6,878 bases of DNA from Bacteroidota bacterium (GCA_027297025.1 JAPUIM010000520.1:1-6878), one strand, 5' to 3'; counted from the stretch's first letter, positions 1-6,657 are shown. The notes: generated by a model from the sequence alone, not told the origin. Made by a program: numbers and translations.

Positions 1-308
1 GTACGCACGACATATCTAGGGCCATACCTGTGGTTCCAAATCAATCCGAATCCTGGCCTAGTGAAGGAAATGTCAGTACTTACTCTATTGGGTAGAGGAG
101 CCATGTCACCAAAATAGTTAAAGGCATTGACACTGAAACCATAAGAATTATAGCGCTTAGACTTGGGGAATACTATCTTCTGCCCTTTAAATGTGGATAG
201 GTTCTTTCCATACCTGTTATTGTAACGGCGTTTTTGGCCAAAGGCCGCTTCTTGTCCCAATGAGTAAAAAATTGTTCCTAGTAGTAAAAGTTGGAGAAAT
301 TTTTTCAT
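1..308 (-). CDS. DUF6089/PorG-like outer-membrane beta-barrel protein, N-terminal part (partial)
   Basis: The first 102 codons of a secreted protein are visible and the 3' part lies beyond base 1. Translation from the ATG at 308 begins MKKFLQLLLLGTIFYSLG, a typical signal peptide, with a likely cleavage near residue 24-25 (AFG-Q). A basic stretch (KRRYNNRYGKN) follows, then NAFNYFGDMAP at 61-71 and TRPGFGLIWNHRYGPRYVVR near the end. The pairing of an N-Y-F-G-D segment with R-P-G-F-G-L plus an aromatic strand is what I recall for the DUF6089 family, which includes PorG of the type IX secretion system. Lying directly downstream of nadK, where Bacteroidota often carry such a gene followed by uppS and bamA, agrees with this. 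The gap to nadK is 77 bases. A TTG at 317 is an in-frame alternative start, five bases after GAGGTG. The family call is moderate and PorG itself is an inference. Confidence 0.62.
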   Translation of the reverse strand, partial: MKKFLQLLLLGTIFYSLGQEAAFGQKRRYNNRYGKNLSTFKGQKIVFPKSKRYNSYGFSVNAFNYFGDMAPLPNRVSTDISFTRPGFGLIWNHRYGPRYVVR

Positions 309-385
309 AAAAATCAAAAAATCACCTCTAAATTAAGCTGGTAAAATACTAAAAAAAATCAATTAAAGTATATAATCCTATTCTT

Positions 386-1261
386 TTAATTTCTCATATC
401 CAATCCCCAATTTAACTTTGTGCGAAGAGTATCTAAAAAATTGTATCCATTTATTTTTACCAGTTTGGCAAAAAAGTTTTCCTTTCTTACCGCCAACTGA
501 ACGGATGCATCAACTGACTGAGAACGAGAGTCAAGGGATACTAAAAAACTCTTGCCCCGCCCTTCTATTTCAAAGGAAATTATGCTTTTATCCGACACTA
601 TCAGGGGTCTAACATTAAGATTATGAGGACTTACCGGAGTAATAATAAAATTGTTGGAATGAGGTAAAATAACTGGCCCCCCACAACTTAATGAGTAACC
701 GGTAGATCCGGTGGGAGTGGCTACAATTAACCCATCGGACCAGTAGGAATTGAGATACTCTCCATCGATATAAGCATGTACCACGATCATGGATGAGGTA
801 TCCCTCTTTAAAATTGCAAATTCGTTAAGGCCAAAATTCAAATTTCCAAAAAGATCTCTGTCTGATTCGAGGTTTAACATTGCACGTTCTTCGATCTCAT
901 AATAGTTATTGTAGATCGAATCAATAGCTTTTTTTACCATATCTTGAGGCGTAGTGGCTAAAAAACCCAATCTCCCCGTATTAATTCCCACTATTGGAAT
1001 TCCCTTGCGGCCTACATGGCAGACGGTTTCTAACAATGTACCATCCCCACCCAAGCTGATTATAAAATCGACTTTTGATAAACCCTGGTTTTGGTTATAA
1101 ACCGCATATTTCCCTATACCAATTTTGGCATTTTTTAGAATTTTCTCGAAGAAATCAGAGACCAGGATCTCTGTCTTTCTATTTTTTAATTGCTCAAAAA
1201 CTTCCTGTATCGCCAATTTAGATTCAGCAGAAAATTTCTTTCCATGTACCGCAATCTTCAT
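386..1261 (-). CDS. nadK: NAD kinase (ATP-NAD kinase)
   Basis: This 291-residue cytoplasmic enzyme phosphorylates NAD to NADP, the only de novo route to NADP. The hallmark GGDGT motif is at residues 71-75 in ISLGGDGTLLETV. It is followed by GINTGRLGFL (92-101), a substrate-binding LNE (145-147), and the C-terminal-domain block SDGLIVATPTGSTGYS (175-190) with GGP just after. The length fits bacterial NadK (about 290-300). The start is an ATG with no clear Shine-Dalgarno sequence, as is usual in Bacteroidota. The CBS-domain gene lies 54 bases upstream and a secreted beta-barrel gene 77 bases downstream, all on the same strand, so co-transcription is likely. No key motif is missing. The assignment is very secure. 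Confidence 0.97.
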   Translation of the reverse strand: MKIAVHGKKFSAESKLAIQEVFEQLKNRKTEILVSDFFEKILKNAKIGIGKYAVYNQNQGLSKVDFIISLGGDGTLLETVCHVGRKGIPIVGINTGRLGFLATTPQDMVKKAIDSIYNNYYEIEERAMLNLESDRDLFGNLNFGLNEFAILKRDTSSMIVVHAYIDGEYLNSYWSDGLIVATPTGSTGYSLSCGGPVILPHSNNFIITPVSPHNLNVRPLIVSDKSIISFEIEGRGKSFLVSLDSRSQSVDASVQLAVRKENFFAKLVKINGYNFLDTLRTKLNWGLDMRN

Positions 1262-1315
1262 GTCTGGGAATTTAAAAAAGGAAAGACGAAATTTTTCGTT
1301 TTAAGATAATATGCT

Positions 1316-1984
1316 TTAAATATCTAAATATTTAAGAAGGATGTCCATTCTTTCCTTTTCATTGGAAGCCATGGGACTATCCTGGTATTGCGCTATTATT
1401 TTATATCCAAACCTCTCTAATGTGGCTACAATACGAGATATTTCGGTAATATTGATTTTAAGGGTCAGTTTAATTTTAGAAGGATCTAAAAGGTCGTTGT
1501 TTAAACTAGAGCTTAAAATTTTCGCCCCATCCGATTCAATTAATCTACTGATCTCAGATAATGAATAGTCAATCTGTGGCATTGAAAGTATTAATATGCC
1601 TCCGGGACTTTGTACAGCTGAAGTTTGGGCAAAAGCATTGAGAGTATCCTTTACAGTGATCACTCCCAAATATTGATCCTCCTGATCAATAACACCTATG
1701 AGCTCCACCTTATTATCTGTAGCTAGTTTAATGATTTCATAAAAATGCTGGTGATCATGTACAAAACATTCTTTGCCTAAAATTGGGTATTCGGAAATGG
1801 GCAAATCCAATTGATTACTTTCCAATATAATTTCTTCAGATATGAAACCCATGAACTTTCCTTCATCAACTACCGGGAGTTGATTGGTCCTTAACTCTTC
1901 CATCCAGATAATCGCTCGATTCGCTTTATCAATAAGCTTAAGAGGTGGAATCATATGATTGATCAGTTCTTTGGCTAAATTCAT
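1316..1984 (-). CDS. CBS-domain pair protein with C-terminal ACT-like region (AcuB-like layout)
   Basis: The 222-residue soluble protein has two CBS motifs at about residues 6-55 (NQLPVVDEGKFMGFISEE) and 65-118 (ELIGVIDQEDQYLGVITV, then KDTLNAF). Residues 127-200 resemble an ACT fold, with strand GGILILSMP, a helix containing LSEISRLIESDGAKIL, then strands and a second helix before GYKIIAQY. CBS pairs usually bind adenine nucleotides such as AMP, ATP or SAM, and ACT domains bind small ligands, so a sensor role is plausible, but no catalytic domain is attached. Its start codon overlaps the stop of the upstream hydrolase gene as ATGA, indicating translational coupling, and nadK follows 54 bases later. 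A role in nucleotide-cofactor sensing next to nadK is an inference only. The ligand cannot be read from the sequence. Confidence 0.85.
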   Translation of the reverse strand: MNLAKELINHMIPPLKLIDKANRAIIWMEELRTNQLPVVDEGKFMGFISEEIILESNQLDLPISEYPILGKECFVHDHQHFYEIIKLATDNKVELIGVIDQEDQYLGVITVKDTLNAFAQTSAVQSPGGILILSMPQIDYSLSEISRLIESDGAKILSSSLNNDLLDPSKIKLTLKINITEISRIVATLERFGYKIIAQYQDSPMASNEKERMDILLKYLDI

Positions 1985-2742
1985 TTTTTATGGTTTTGCA
2001 AAAATTCTTCCAAAATTTTATTAAACTTTTCAGGATGTTCCATCATAGGAACATGACAGCATTGATCAATGAATCTAAGCTCGGAATTTTGGATAAGCCT
2101 ATTGAATTCATGACCCACCATGGGCGGAGTAATAGTATCATTTAAACCCCAAATAAGCAAGGTCGGGATGTTAATGTTGGGAATATCGTGAGCCATATTG
2201 TTACGTTGTGCGGATTTAGCAATTGCAATAATTCTCATGCACTTGGGAATACTTTTAATTGTTTCAAAAACCTCATCCACATATTCCTTGGTGGCCGTTT
2301 TTGGATCGTAGAAGGTATGTTCCACACGTTCCTTAACATAATCGTAACTGCCTCGTTTGGGGAAAGAACCTCCCATAGCATTCTCAAACAATCCTGAACT
2401 TCCGGTTAAGATCAATTTTCCTACTTTGCTTTGGTTGGCAAGAGTATATATTAACCCAATATGGCCACCCAATGAGTTCCCCATCAGGGTAATATTATCC
2501 AATTGTTTAAAACTAATGAATTTTTCTAGATAACTGACTAAACCTTCCAAACCGGCTTCCTTTATGGGCATTTCATATATGGGAAGCAGGGGTATCATCA
2601 CCCTATGGGTATTACTAAACTTATTCACCACACTTTTCCAATTGCTCAATGCCCCAAACAAACCATGAAGCAGTAAAAGTACTGGCCCATTGCCCTGATC
2701 TATATAACTAAACTCTTTTTCTTTTTGTATTACAATTTCCAT
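1981..2742 (-). CDS. alpha/beta-fold hydrolase
   Basis: This 253-residue protein has a full alpha/beta-hydrolase signature. The oxyanion-hole segment LLLLHGLFG is at 22-30. The nucleophile elbow GNSLGG is at 88-93 with Ser90. The acid is probably Asp202 in IWGLNDTITPP, and His230 (QCCHVPMMEHPEKF) completes the triad. There is no signal peptide, so it should be cytoplasmic. The substrate is unknown; such genes beside CBS-protein and nadK genes are common in Bacteroidota, and esterase or acyl hydrolase activity is only the family expectation. It starts at an ATG 69 bases after pabA and its last four bases overlap the CBS-protein start. The second hydrolase at 5154-5918 is similar in length but differs clearly around the nucleophile (GHSMGG) and in the lid region, so the two are not a recent duplication. 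Confidence 0.9.
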   Translation of the reverse strand: MEIVIQKEKEFSYIDQGNGPVLLLLHGLFGALSNWKSVVNKFSNTHRVMIPLLPIYEMPIKEAGLEGLVSYLEKFISFKQLDNITLMGNSLGGHIGLIYTLANQSKVGKLILTGSSGLFENAMGGSFPKRGSYDYVKERVEHTFYDPKTATKEYVDEVFETIKSIPKCMRIIAIAKSAQRNNMAHDIPNINIPTLLIWGLNDTITPPMVGHEFNRLIQNSELRFIDQCCHVPMMEHPEKFNKILEEFLQNHKK

Positions 2743-2753
2743 TAACCAATAAT

Positions 2754-2783
2754 CAAATTTCCTTCGGTGTTCCCTTCAATCAA
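2754..2783 (-). promoter_or_regulatory. weak candidate internal promoter before the hydrolase-CBS-nadK genes
   Basis: Read on the minus strand, a TTG (2783-2781) is followed after 19 bases by GAAATTTG (2761-2754). This is one mismatch from the Bacteroidota -7 consensus TAnnTTTG at an accepted spacing. It sits in the 69-base gap between pabA and the hydrolase gene, the largest gap within the left gene run apart from the one before the PorG-like gene. The transcript would begin only a few bases before the ATG at 2742, which weakens the case. Confidence 0.22.
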
Positions 2784-2811
2784 TGTAATTTAAAAATGCC
2801 TTGGTATTCAA

Positions 2812-3378
2812 TCAAGTCAAATGGTTAATTCTTAACCAATTTTCTAAAACTTTTAAGCCACCCTCAGTTAATATTGCTTCCGGGTGATATTGCAAACCCC
2901 AAATTGGTAAAGTGCGATGTCTTATAGCCATTACTTCACCATCATAAGTACTTGCAATTGTCTCCAAATCCCCGTTTACTTCTTGTAAAATTAAGGAATG
3001 ATATCGTACTACTTTCACCATCTTGTGAATTCCTTCAAAAATGGAGTCATTTCCTAAGCAAATTTCAGAGATTTTACCGTGCATGGGTTTGGAAGCTTTC
3101 ACCAGCCTGGCTCCGAAATATTCACCGATGCCTTGATGCCCCAGGCAAATTCCCAGAATAGGAAACTTATTATGGGCATAGGCGATCACAGCATTCAAAT
3201 TTCCTGCTTTAGAAGGATTTTCAGGACCTGGAGACACCACCACTCCGGTTATTGGATTATTAAAAATCTTATCAATATGAACGTCATTTCTAAAAACTTT
3301 GCAATCTGCTCCCAACTGATGAAAATAATCCAACAAATTATAGGTGAAAGAATCGTAGTTGTCTAAAATCAATATCAA
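2812..3378 (-). CDS. pabA: glutamine amidotransferase subunit of aminodeoxychorismate/anthranilate synthase
   Basis: The 188-residue class I glutamine amidotransferase supplies ammonia to a chorismate-using partner (PabB or TrpE) for folate or tryptophan synthesis. From the chosen start it reads ILILDNYDSFTYNL. The nucleophile Cys78 lies in GICLGHQG, VVSPGPENPSKAG precedes it, and MHGKIS and RYHSLIL follow. His165 and Glu167 of YHPEAILTEGG complete the triad. The length matches PabA/TrpG (about 187-190). No ATG fits. The TTG at 3378-3376 overlaps the cvpA stop as TTGA and restores the usual N-terminus, while a second TTG at 3372 would lose two residues. The frame stays open upstream to 3579, but that part overlaps cvpA and is unlike the family. 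PabA and TrpG cannot be separated by sequence alone. Absence of trp genes nearby favours pabA or a shared subunit. Confidence 0.9.
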   Translation of the reverse strand: MILILDNYDSFTYNLLDYFHQLGADCKVFRNDVHIDKIFNNPITGVVVSPGPENPSKAGNLNAVIAYAHNKFPILGICLGHQGIGEYFGARLVKASKPMHGKISEICLGNDSIFEGIHKMVKVVRYHSLILQEVNGDLETIASTYDGEVMAIRHRTLPIWGLQYHPEAILTEGGLKVLENWLRINHLT

Positions 3379-3908
3379 CCTACCAGTGCCGTTTTGGGTG
3401 ATTCTAATAAATCCAAAATTTCTTTGGTAAAGGGTATTATAGTATCCACATAGTCCAGAAAAAATGGAGCTAATGAAGCCACAATCGGATATAGGAAGGT
3501 GTCGGAAGTTGCAGAGGAAGGAAAATCCAACCCAAATATGGAAAATATCCAAAACATAAAGCTTATACCCAAAGACCACTTTAAGATCCCCAGTATAGCT
3601 CCCGCCAAGTTATCTACTGCCCCCAATGGAGTTAAATTCAATCCCTTTTTCAGCAACCAGGCTAAGAGTTTCATAGTCAAGACCACTAAAATAAATATTA
3701 ATAAAAAGGCTAGGTATGGCAGTAGTTTCTCATAGCCATTAATAAATTTCTGTAAAAACTCAGTGCCGACTTCCATCATTATCACACCCACAAATATGGC
3801 CAGGATAAAAGCCAACAATCCAAATAGCTCAACTACTAGTCCCTTTTGAAATCCCCTATAGGCACCAAACAATAAAATGATAATGAGTATGATATCTATG
3901 GCTTTCAA
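3375..3908 (-). CDS. CvpA family inner-membrane protein
   Basis: This 177-residue protein has about four hydrophobic segments, near residues 4-16, 25-46, 63-87 and 100-125. The family landmark, a glycine-rich GAYRGFQKGLVVELFGL, is at 15-31, and a second conserved stretch LGAVDNLAGAILGILKW is at 95-111. CvpA was linked to colicin V production in E. coli and more broadly to envelope homeostasis. The molecular function is unsettled. The start is TTG at 3908-3906, five bases after the yqeY stop. No ATG lies upstream in frame before that stop, and the next in-frame methionine (residue 44) would remove the first helices. The 3' end overlaps the pabA start by four bases. The tight packing implies co-translation with both neighbours. 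Confidence 0.86.
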   Translation of the reverse strand: MKAIDIILIIILLFGAYRGFQKGLVVELFGLLAFILAIFVGVIMMEVGTEFLQKFINGYEKLLPYLAFLLIFILVVLTMKLLAWLLKKGLNLTPLGAVDNLAGAILGILKWSLGISFMFWIFSIFGLDFPSSATSDTFLYPIVASLAPFFLDYVDTIIPFTKEILDLLESPKTALVG

Positions 3909-3913
3909 TAGCG

Positions 3914-4363
3914 TTATCCTAACAAACTTTTGACCACTTGAGCAATAGTTTTTCCATCAGCTTTACCGGCTAGGGTTTTGGTTGCCATTCCCATCACCTT
4001 TCCCATGTCCTTGGATCCTTCAGCACCCAGTTGTTGAATGATGGATCTTAGTTCTATTTCCAAATCTTTAGGGTTCATCTGCTCGGGCAAATATTGACTA
4101 ATAATATCCAATTCTGCCATTTCTTTGACATAAAGATCCTCCCTGTTTTGAGATTTGAATACTTCCGCTGAATCTTTCCGCTGTTTGGCCGCTTTCATCA
4201 ACAGGTTGTTTTCCTGATCAGTCTTTAAATTACCAGTGCGTCCCTTTTCCGTCTCCGCCAATAAAATCATAGATTTTATTGCTCTCAAGGTAATTGTTTT
4301 GGTTTTTTCTTTTGCCAACATGGCTTTTTTTAAGTCTTCCTCAATGCGCTTCTTTAGACTCAT
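3914..4363 (-). CDS. GatB/YqeY domain-containing protein
   Basis: The 149-residue soluble protein has the usual YqeY length. It contains the conserved elements ITLRAIKSMI (24-33), AAKQRKDSAEVFKSQNREDL (58-77, the most diagnostic block), YLPEQM (91-96) and DMGKVMGMATKTLAGKADGK (119-138) near the C-terminus. The fold is related to the tail domain of GatB of the tRNA-dependent amidotransferase, so a tRNA-linked role has been suggested for the family, but stand-alone YqeY proteins are not functionally settled. It is the first gene of the leftward run. Its ATG at 4363 faces pdxJ across 61 bases and has a good promoter candidate at 4397-4425. cvpA follows after five bases. The protein is rich in Lys and Glu, with predicted helices and no signal peptide. 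Confidence 0.92.
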   Translation of the reverse strand: MSLKKRIEEDLKKAMLAKEKTKTITLRAIKSMILLAETEKGRTGNLKTDQENNLLMKAAKQRKDSAEVFKSQNREDLYVKEMAELDIISQYLPEQMNPKDLEIELRSIIQQLGAEGSKDMGKVMGMATKTLAGKADGKTIAQVVKSLLG

Positions 4364-4383
4364 ATTTTGTTCTTTTAAAATTA

Positions 4384-4405
4384 TTTAAATTGCCGGCAAA
4401 TTTAA
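4384..4405. promoter_or_regulatory. near-palindrome in the divergent yqeY-pdxJ region (possible operator)
   Basis: The sequence is TTTAAATTGCCGGCAAATTTAA with the hyphen-free core TTGCCGGCAA (4390-4399) a perfect ten-base palindrome. The A/T arms match if one extra A on the right is bulged out. It is a GC island in an otherwise very AT-rich 61-base spacer. It overlaps the -7 box of the leftward promoter, a position suited to a repressor or dual regulator acting on both directions. No specific regulator is recognised. Confidence 0.4.
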
Positions 4406-4425
4406 GATAAATATCTGCTACACAA
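4397..4425 (-). promoter_or_regulatory. Bacteroidota-type promoter for the yqeY-cvpA-pabA run
   Basis: On the minus strand, TTG (4425-4423) is followed after 18 bases by TAAATTTG (4404-4397), an exact match to the TAnnTTTG -7 consensus of the Bacteroidota primary sigma factor. Transcription would start near 4390, giving a leader of about 27 bases to the ATG at 4363. The -33 box touches the first base of the pdxJ start codon. No equally good rightward promoter was found in the spacer. Confidence 0.55.
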
Positions 4426-5141
4426 TGACTCGTTTAAGTGTTAATATAAACAAATTTGCCACTTTGAGAAATGCCAGGGGAGGTAATAATCCAGATGTGG
4501 TCCAGGCTGCTATCGATTGTGAGAAATTTGGGGCCCAAGGGATCACTGTCCATCCTCGTCCCGATGAAAGACATATCACCTACCAGGATGTTTTCCAGAT
4601 CAAGAAAATTGTTACCACCGAATTTAATATTGAAGGTTATCCGGATAGTAGATTTTTAAAAATCCTGGAAGAAGCTAAACCTCACCAGGCTACCTTGGTG
4701 CCAGACCCGCCTGATGTACTCACTTCCAATGCTGGTTGGAATACCATTCAAAATCATGATTTTCTTTTAGAAACCATAGCTTTTATTAAAAGTATGGGAA
4801 TTCGCACCTCTCTTTTTATAGAGCCTGATAACAAAATGATAGAAGGAGCAGCAAAAGTAGGTACAGATAGGGTTGAACTTTATACAGAAATGTATGCTAA
4901 GGGGTATGAAAGGGATAGAGACAAAACCATTATACCTTACCGGGAAAGCACGTCCTTTGCAAAAGAACTGGGTTTAGGTCTGAACGCCGGACATGACTTG
5001 GATTTGAATAATTTGGCTTACTTTAAACAACAGATCCCATTTCTTGACGAGGTTTCCATTGGACATGCCCTGATATGTGATTCCCTATATTTGGGATTGG
5101 AGAACACCATCCAACTATACTTAAGACAACTTAATGAATAA
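4425..5141 (+). CDS. pdxJ: pyridoxine 5'-phosphate synthase
   Basis: The 238-residue TIM-barrel enzyme condenses 3-amino-2-oxopropyl phosphate with 1-deoxyxylulose 5-phosphate to pyridoxine 5'-phosphate in the DXP-dependent vitamin B6 pathway. It shows [16 protein letters not shown] at 5-20, [12 protein letters not shown] at 40-51 (His43, Arg45 and His50 corresponding to catalytic or binding residues of E. coli PdxJ), Glu70 in NIEGYP, LVPDPPD at 91-97, LFIEPD at 130-135, LNAGHDL at 186-192 (His190) and SIGHALI at 211-217. The E. coli N-terminal Asp-His pair reads Asn-Lys here, which I recall as normal in Bacteroidota. It is the first gene of the rightward run, with an ATG start 61 bases from yqeY, and the next gene starts 12 bases after its stop. 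Confidence 0.97.
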   Translation: MTRLSVNINKFATLRNARGGNNPDVVQAAIDCEKFGAQGITVHPRPDERHITYQDVFQIKKIVTTEFNIEGYPDSRFLKILEEAKPHQATLVPDPPDVLTSNAGWNTIQNHDFLLETIAFIKSMGIRTSLFIEPDNKMIEGAAKVGTDRVELYTEMYAKGYERDRDKTIIPYRESTSFAKELGLGLNAGHDLDLNNLAYFKQQIPFLDEVSIGHALICDSLYLGLENTIQLYLRQLNE

Positions 5142-5153
5142 ACGTTTTGTTTT

Positions 5154-5918
5154 ATGGATTTGTATTTCAGAGAATTTGGAGAAGGTCAGCCTCTGATTAT
5201 TTTACATGGTCTTTTGGGTTCATCAGATAATTGGTTAACCATTGGCAGAAAACTTTCACACTCCAGAAAAGTATTTATCATTGACCAGAGAAATCACGGC
5301 AAATCGTTTCATAGCGATATTTTTGATTATTCTGCTCTTTCTCAAGACATTGATCATTTTATCCATTCCAGGCAATTGGTTAAACCGGTATTAATGGGTC
5401 ATTCAATGGGTGGTAAAACTGTCATGAATTATGCTATTACCCACCCAGAAGCATTAGACCGTCTAATCGTGGTCGATATCAGCCCTAAGCAATATGATAA
5501 CCAGCATGTACATATACTAGATGGCCTATCCTCCATCGATCTGACTAACTTGACCCTCCGCAATGAAGCAGATGCACAACTGGAAAAATTTGTTCCGGAA
5601 GCTGGGATAAGACAATTTTTATTAAAGAATCTGACCCGTGATGACCAAGGCCAATTTAAATGGCGACTAAATTTGAAAACTGTTAGAGAAAAAATTGACA
5701 ATGTTGGCCAAGCCTTGCCGGAAGGCGCTTTTAGTACAGTAAAGGCATTATTTATCTATGGAGGTAATTCTGATTATATTCAATCCAGGGACCTGATAAC
5801 GATCCCTGAAATTTTCCCCCAGGCTCAATTTGCCAAAATTGAGGATGCCGGCCATTGGGTACATTCTGAGAAAATGGAGGAGTTTTTAGAGGTAGTGGAA
5901 AACTTTCTGGAAGAATAG
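5154..5918 (+). CDS. alpha/beta-fold hydrolase, YbfF/ABHD11-like esterase
   Basis: The 254-residue cytoplasmic protein has a complete triad. The oxyanion segment ILHGLLGSSDNW is at 16-27. VFIIDQRNHGKS (40-51) is characteristic of the YbfF group. The nucleophile Ser84 lies in GHSMGGK (82-88), the acid is probably Asp207 in YGGNSDYI, and His234 is in DAGHWVHSEKM. The match in the D-Q-R-N-H-G-K-S segment and at GHSMGGK makes an acyl-ester or acyl-CoA esterase the best family guess, but the substrate is not shown. It sits 12 bases after pdxJ and 9 bases before the methyltransferase gene, so it is probably part of a pdxJ operon. No link to vitamin B6 chemistry can be read from it. It is distinct from the minus-strand hydrolase. 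Confidence 0.9.
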   Translation: MDLYFREFGEGQPLIILHGLLGSSDNWLTIGRKLSHSRKVFIIDQRNHGKSFHSDIFDYSALSQDIDHFIHSRQLVKPVLMGHSMGGKTVMNYAITHPEALDRLIVVDISPKQYDNQHVHILDGLSSIDLTNLTLRNEADAQLEKFVPEAGIRQFLLKNLTRDDQGQFKWRLNLKTVREKIDNVGQALPEGAFSTVKALFIYGGNSDYIQSRDLITIPEIFPQAQFAKIEDAGHWVHSEKMEEFLEVVENFLEE

Positions 5919-5927
5919 GTTGCTAGG

Positions 5928-6653
5928 ATGACAGGAGAAATACAAAATAAGGGCCGTATATATCTAATCCCAACGCTAATCGCCGAAAACACATTGTATG
6001 AAGTTCTTCCGAAAAAAATCCTGGAGCTCTGCAATAGTATCAACTACTACCTAGTGGAAAATGCAAGATCTGCCAGAAGGTTTTTAAAAAAGCTTGGCAT
6101 ACATCAACCGATAGACAGCTTGGCCATTGAAACATTAGACAAACACACGAGTCCTTTATCCATAGAAAAATTGATTCAACCAATAATTGATGGGGTTGAT
6201 TGCGGAATAATGTCTGAGGCGGGATGTCCGGGAATTGCCGATCCGGGAGCCATGGTAGTGTCTCGGGCCCATAAACTGGGAATCAAGGTAGTTCCAATAG
6301 TAGGCCCCTCTTCTATTTTACTGGCCCAGATGGCCTCCGGGCTCAATGGCCAAAATTTTGCTTTTATTGGCTATTTGCCCATAAACAAAACTGCAAGAAT
6401 TAATACCATAAAAAATATTGAAATTACCTCGAGAAAAAGCGGGCAAACTCAAATATTTATGGAGACTCCTTATCGAAATCAAGGATTGTTTAATGATCTC
6501 ATCAAAACCTGTCATTCGGAAACCTATATTTGCATTGCTTGTGAAATAACCGGTGCCGATGAGTATATCAAGACCAGGCGGGTAAAAGACTGGAAAAACC
6601 ATATAATAGATATTCATAACAAGCCATCGCTATTCCTTTTGTTAGCCTCATAA
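5928..6653 (+). CDS. short RsmI-like SAM-dependent methyltransferase (tetrapyrrole methylase family)
   Basis: The 241-residue protein belongs to the tetrapyrrole-methylase superfamily that contains RsmI, the 16S rRNA C1402 2'-O-methyltransferase. Visible landmarks are IYLIPTLIAENTL (11-23), VENARSARRFLKKLGI (43-58), SEAGCPGIADPGAMVV (96-111), VPIVGPSSILLAQMASGL (122-139), FAFIGYLP (144-151) and METPYRN (178-184). It is shorter than canonical RsmI (about 280-290) and ends soon after the catalytic domain. RsmI's usual PTPIGNL start motif reads PTLIAEN and its SDAGTPG reads SEAGCPG. It therefore looks like the Bacteroidota short paralogue rather than true RsmI, and its substrate is uncertain. 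It begins 9 bases after the hydrolase and is followed by the metK promoter. Confidence 0.86.
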   Translation: MTGEIQNKGRIYLIPTLIAENTLYEVLPKKILELCNSINYYLVENARSARRFLKKLGIHQPIDSLAIETLDKHTSPLSIEKLIQPIIDGVDCGIMSEAGCPGIADPGAMVVSRAHKLGIKVVPIVGPSSILLAQMASGLNGQNFAFIGYLPINKTARINTIKNIEITSRKSGQTQIFMETPYRNQGLFNDLIKTCHSETYICIACEITGADEYIKTRRVKDWKNHIIDIHNKPSLFLLLAS

Positions 6654-6657
6654 TGAT

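Noticed and set aside
418..612. Open frames opposite or within nadK, the CBS gene, pabA, cvpA, pdxJ and the methyltransferase
   Set aside because: They lie inside strongly recognised genes in other frames and give no family-like sequence.
1283..1302. Short inverted repeat (ACGAA-ATTT-TTCGT core) between the CBS gene and nadK, considered as a terminator or attenuator
   Set aside because: The core stem is only five pairs and AT-rich, extension on the transcribed strand meets a C-A mismatch, and it lies between genes that appear co-transcribed.
3379..3579. Upstream extension of the pabA frame, adding about 67 residues
   Set aside because: It lies entirely within cvpA on the same strand, resembles no part of the amidotransferase family, and the family N-terminus begins exactly at the TTG at 3378.
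4364..4424. A rightward promoter for pdxJ within the spacer
   Set aside because: TTG at 4390 with TAAATATC at 4408 has two mismatches and too short a spacing. TTTG at 4366 with TAAATTGC at 4386 is also poor. Neither is good enough to annotate.
5154..5918. The two alpha/beta hydrolases (1981-2742 and 5154-5918) as an inverted duplication
   Set aside because: They share only fold motifs. The nucleophile contexts (GNSLGG and GHSMGG), the D-Q-R-N-H-G-K-S segment present only in the second, and the middle regions differ widely.
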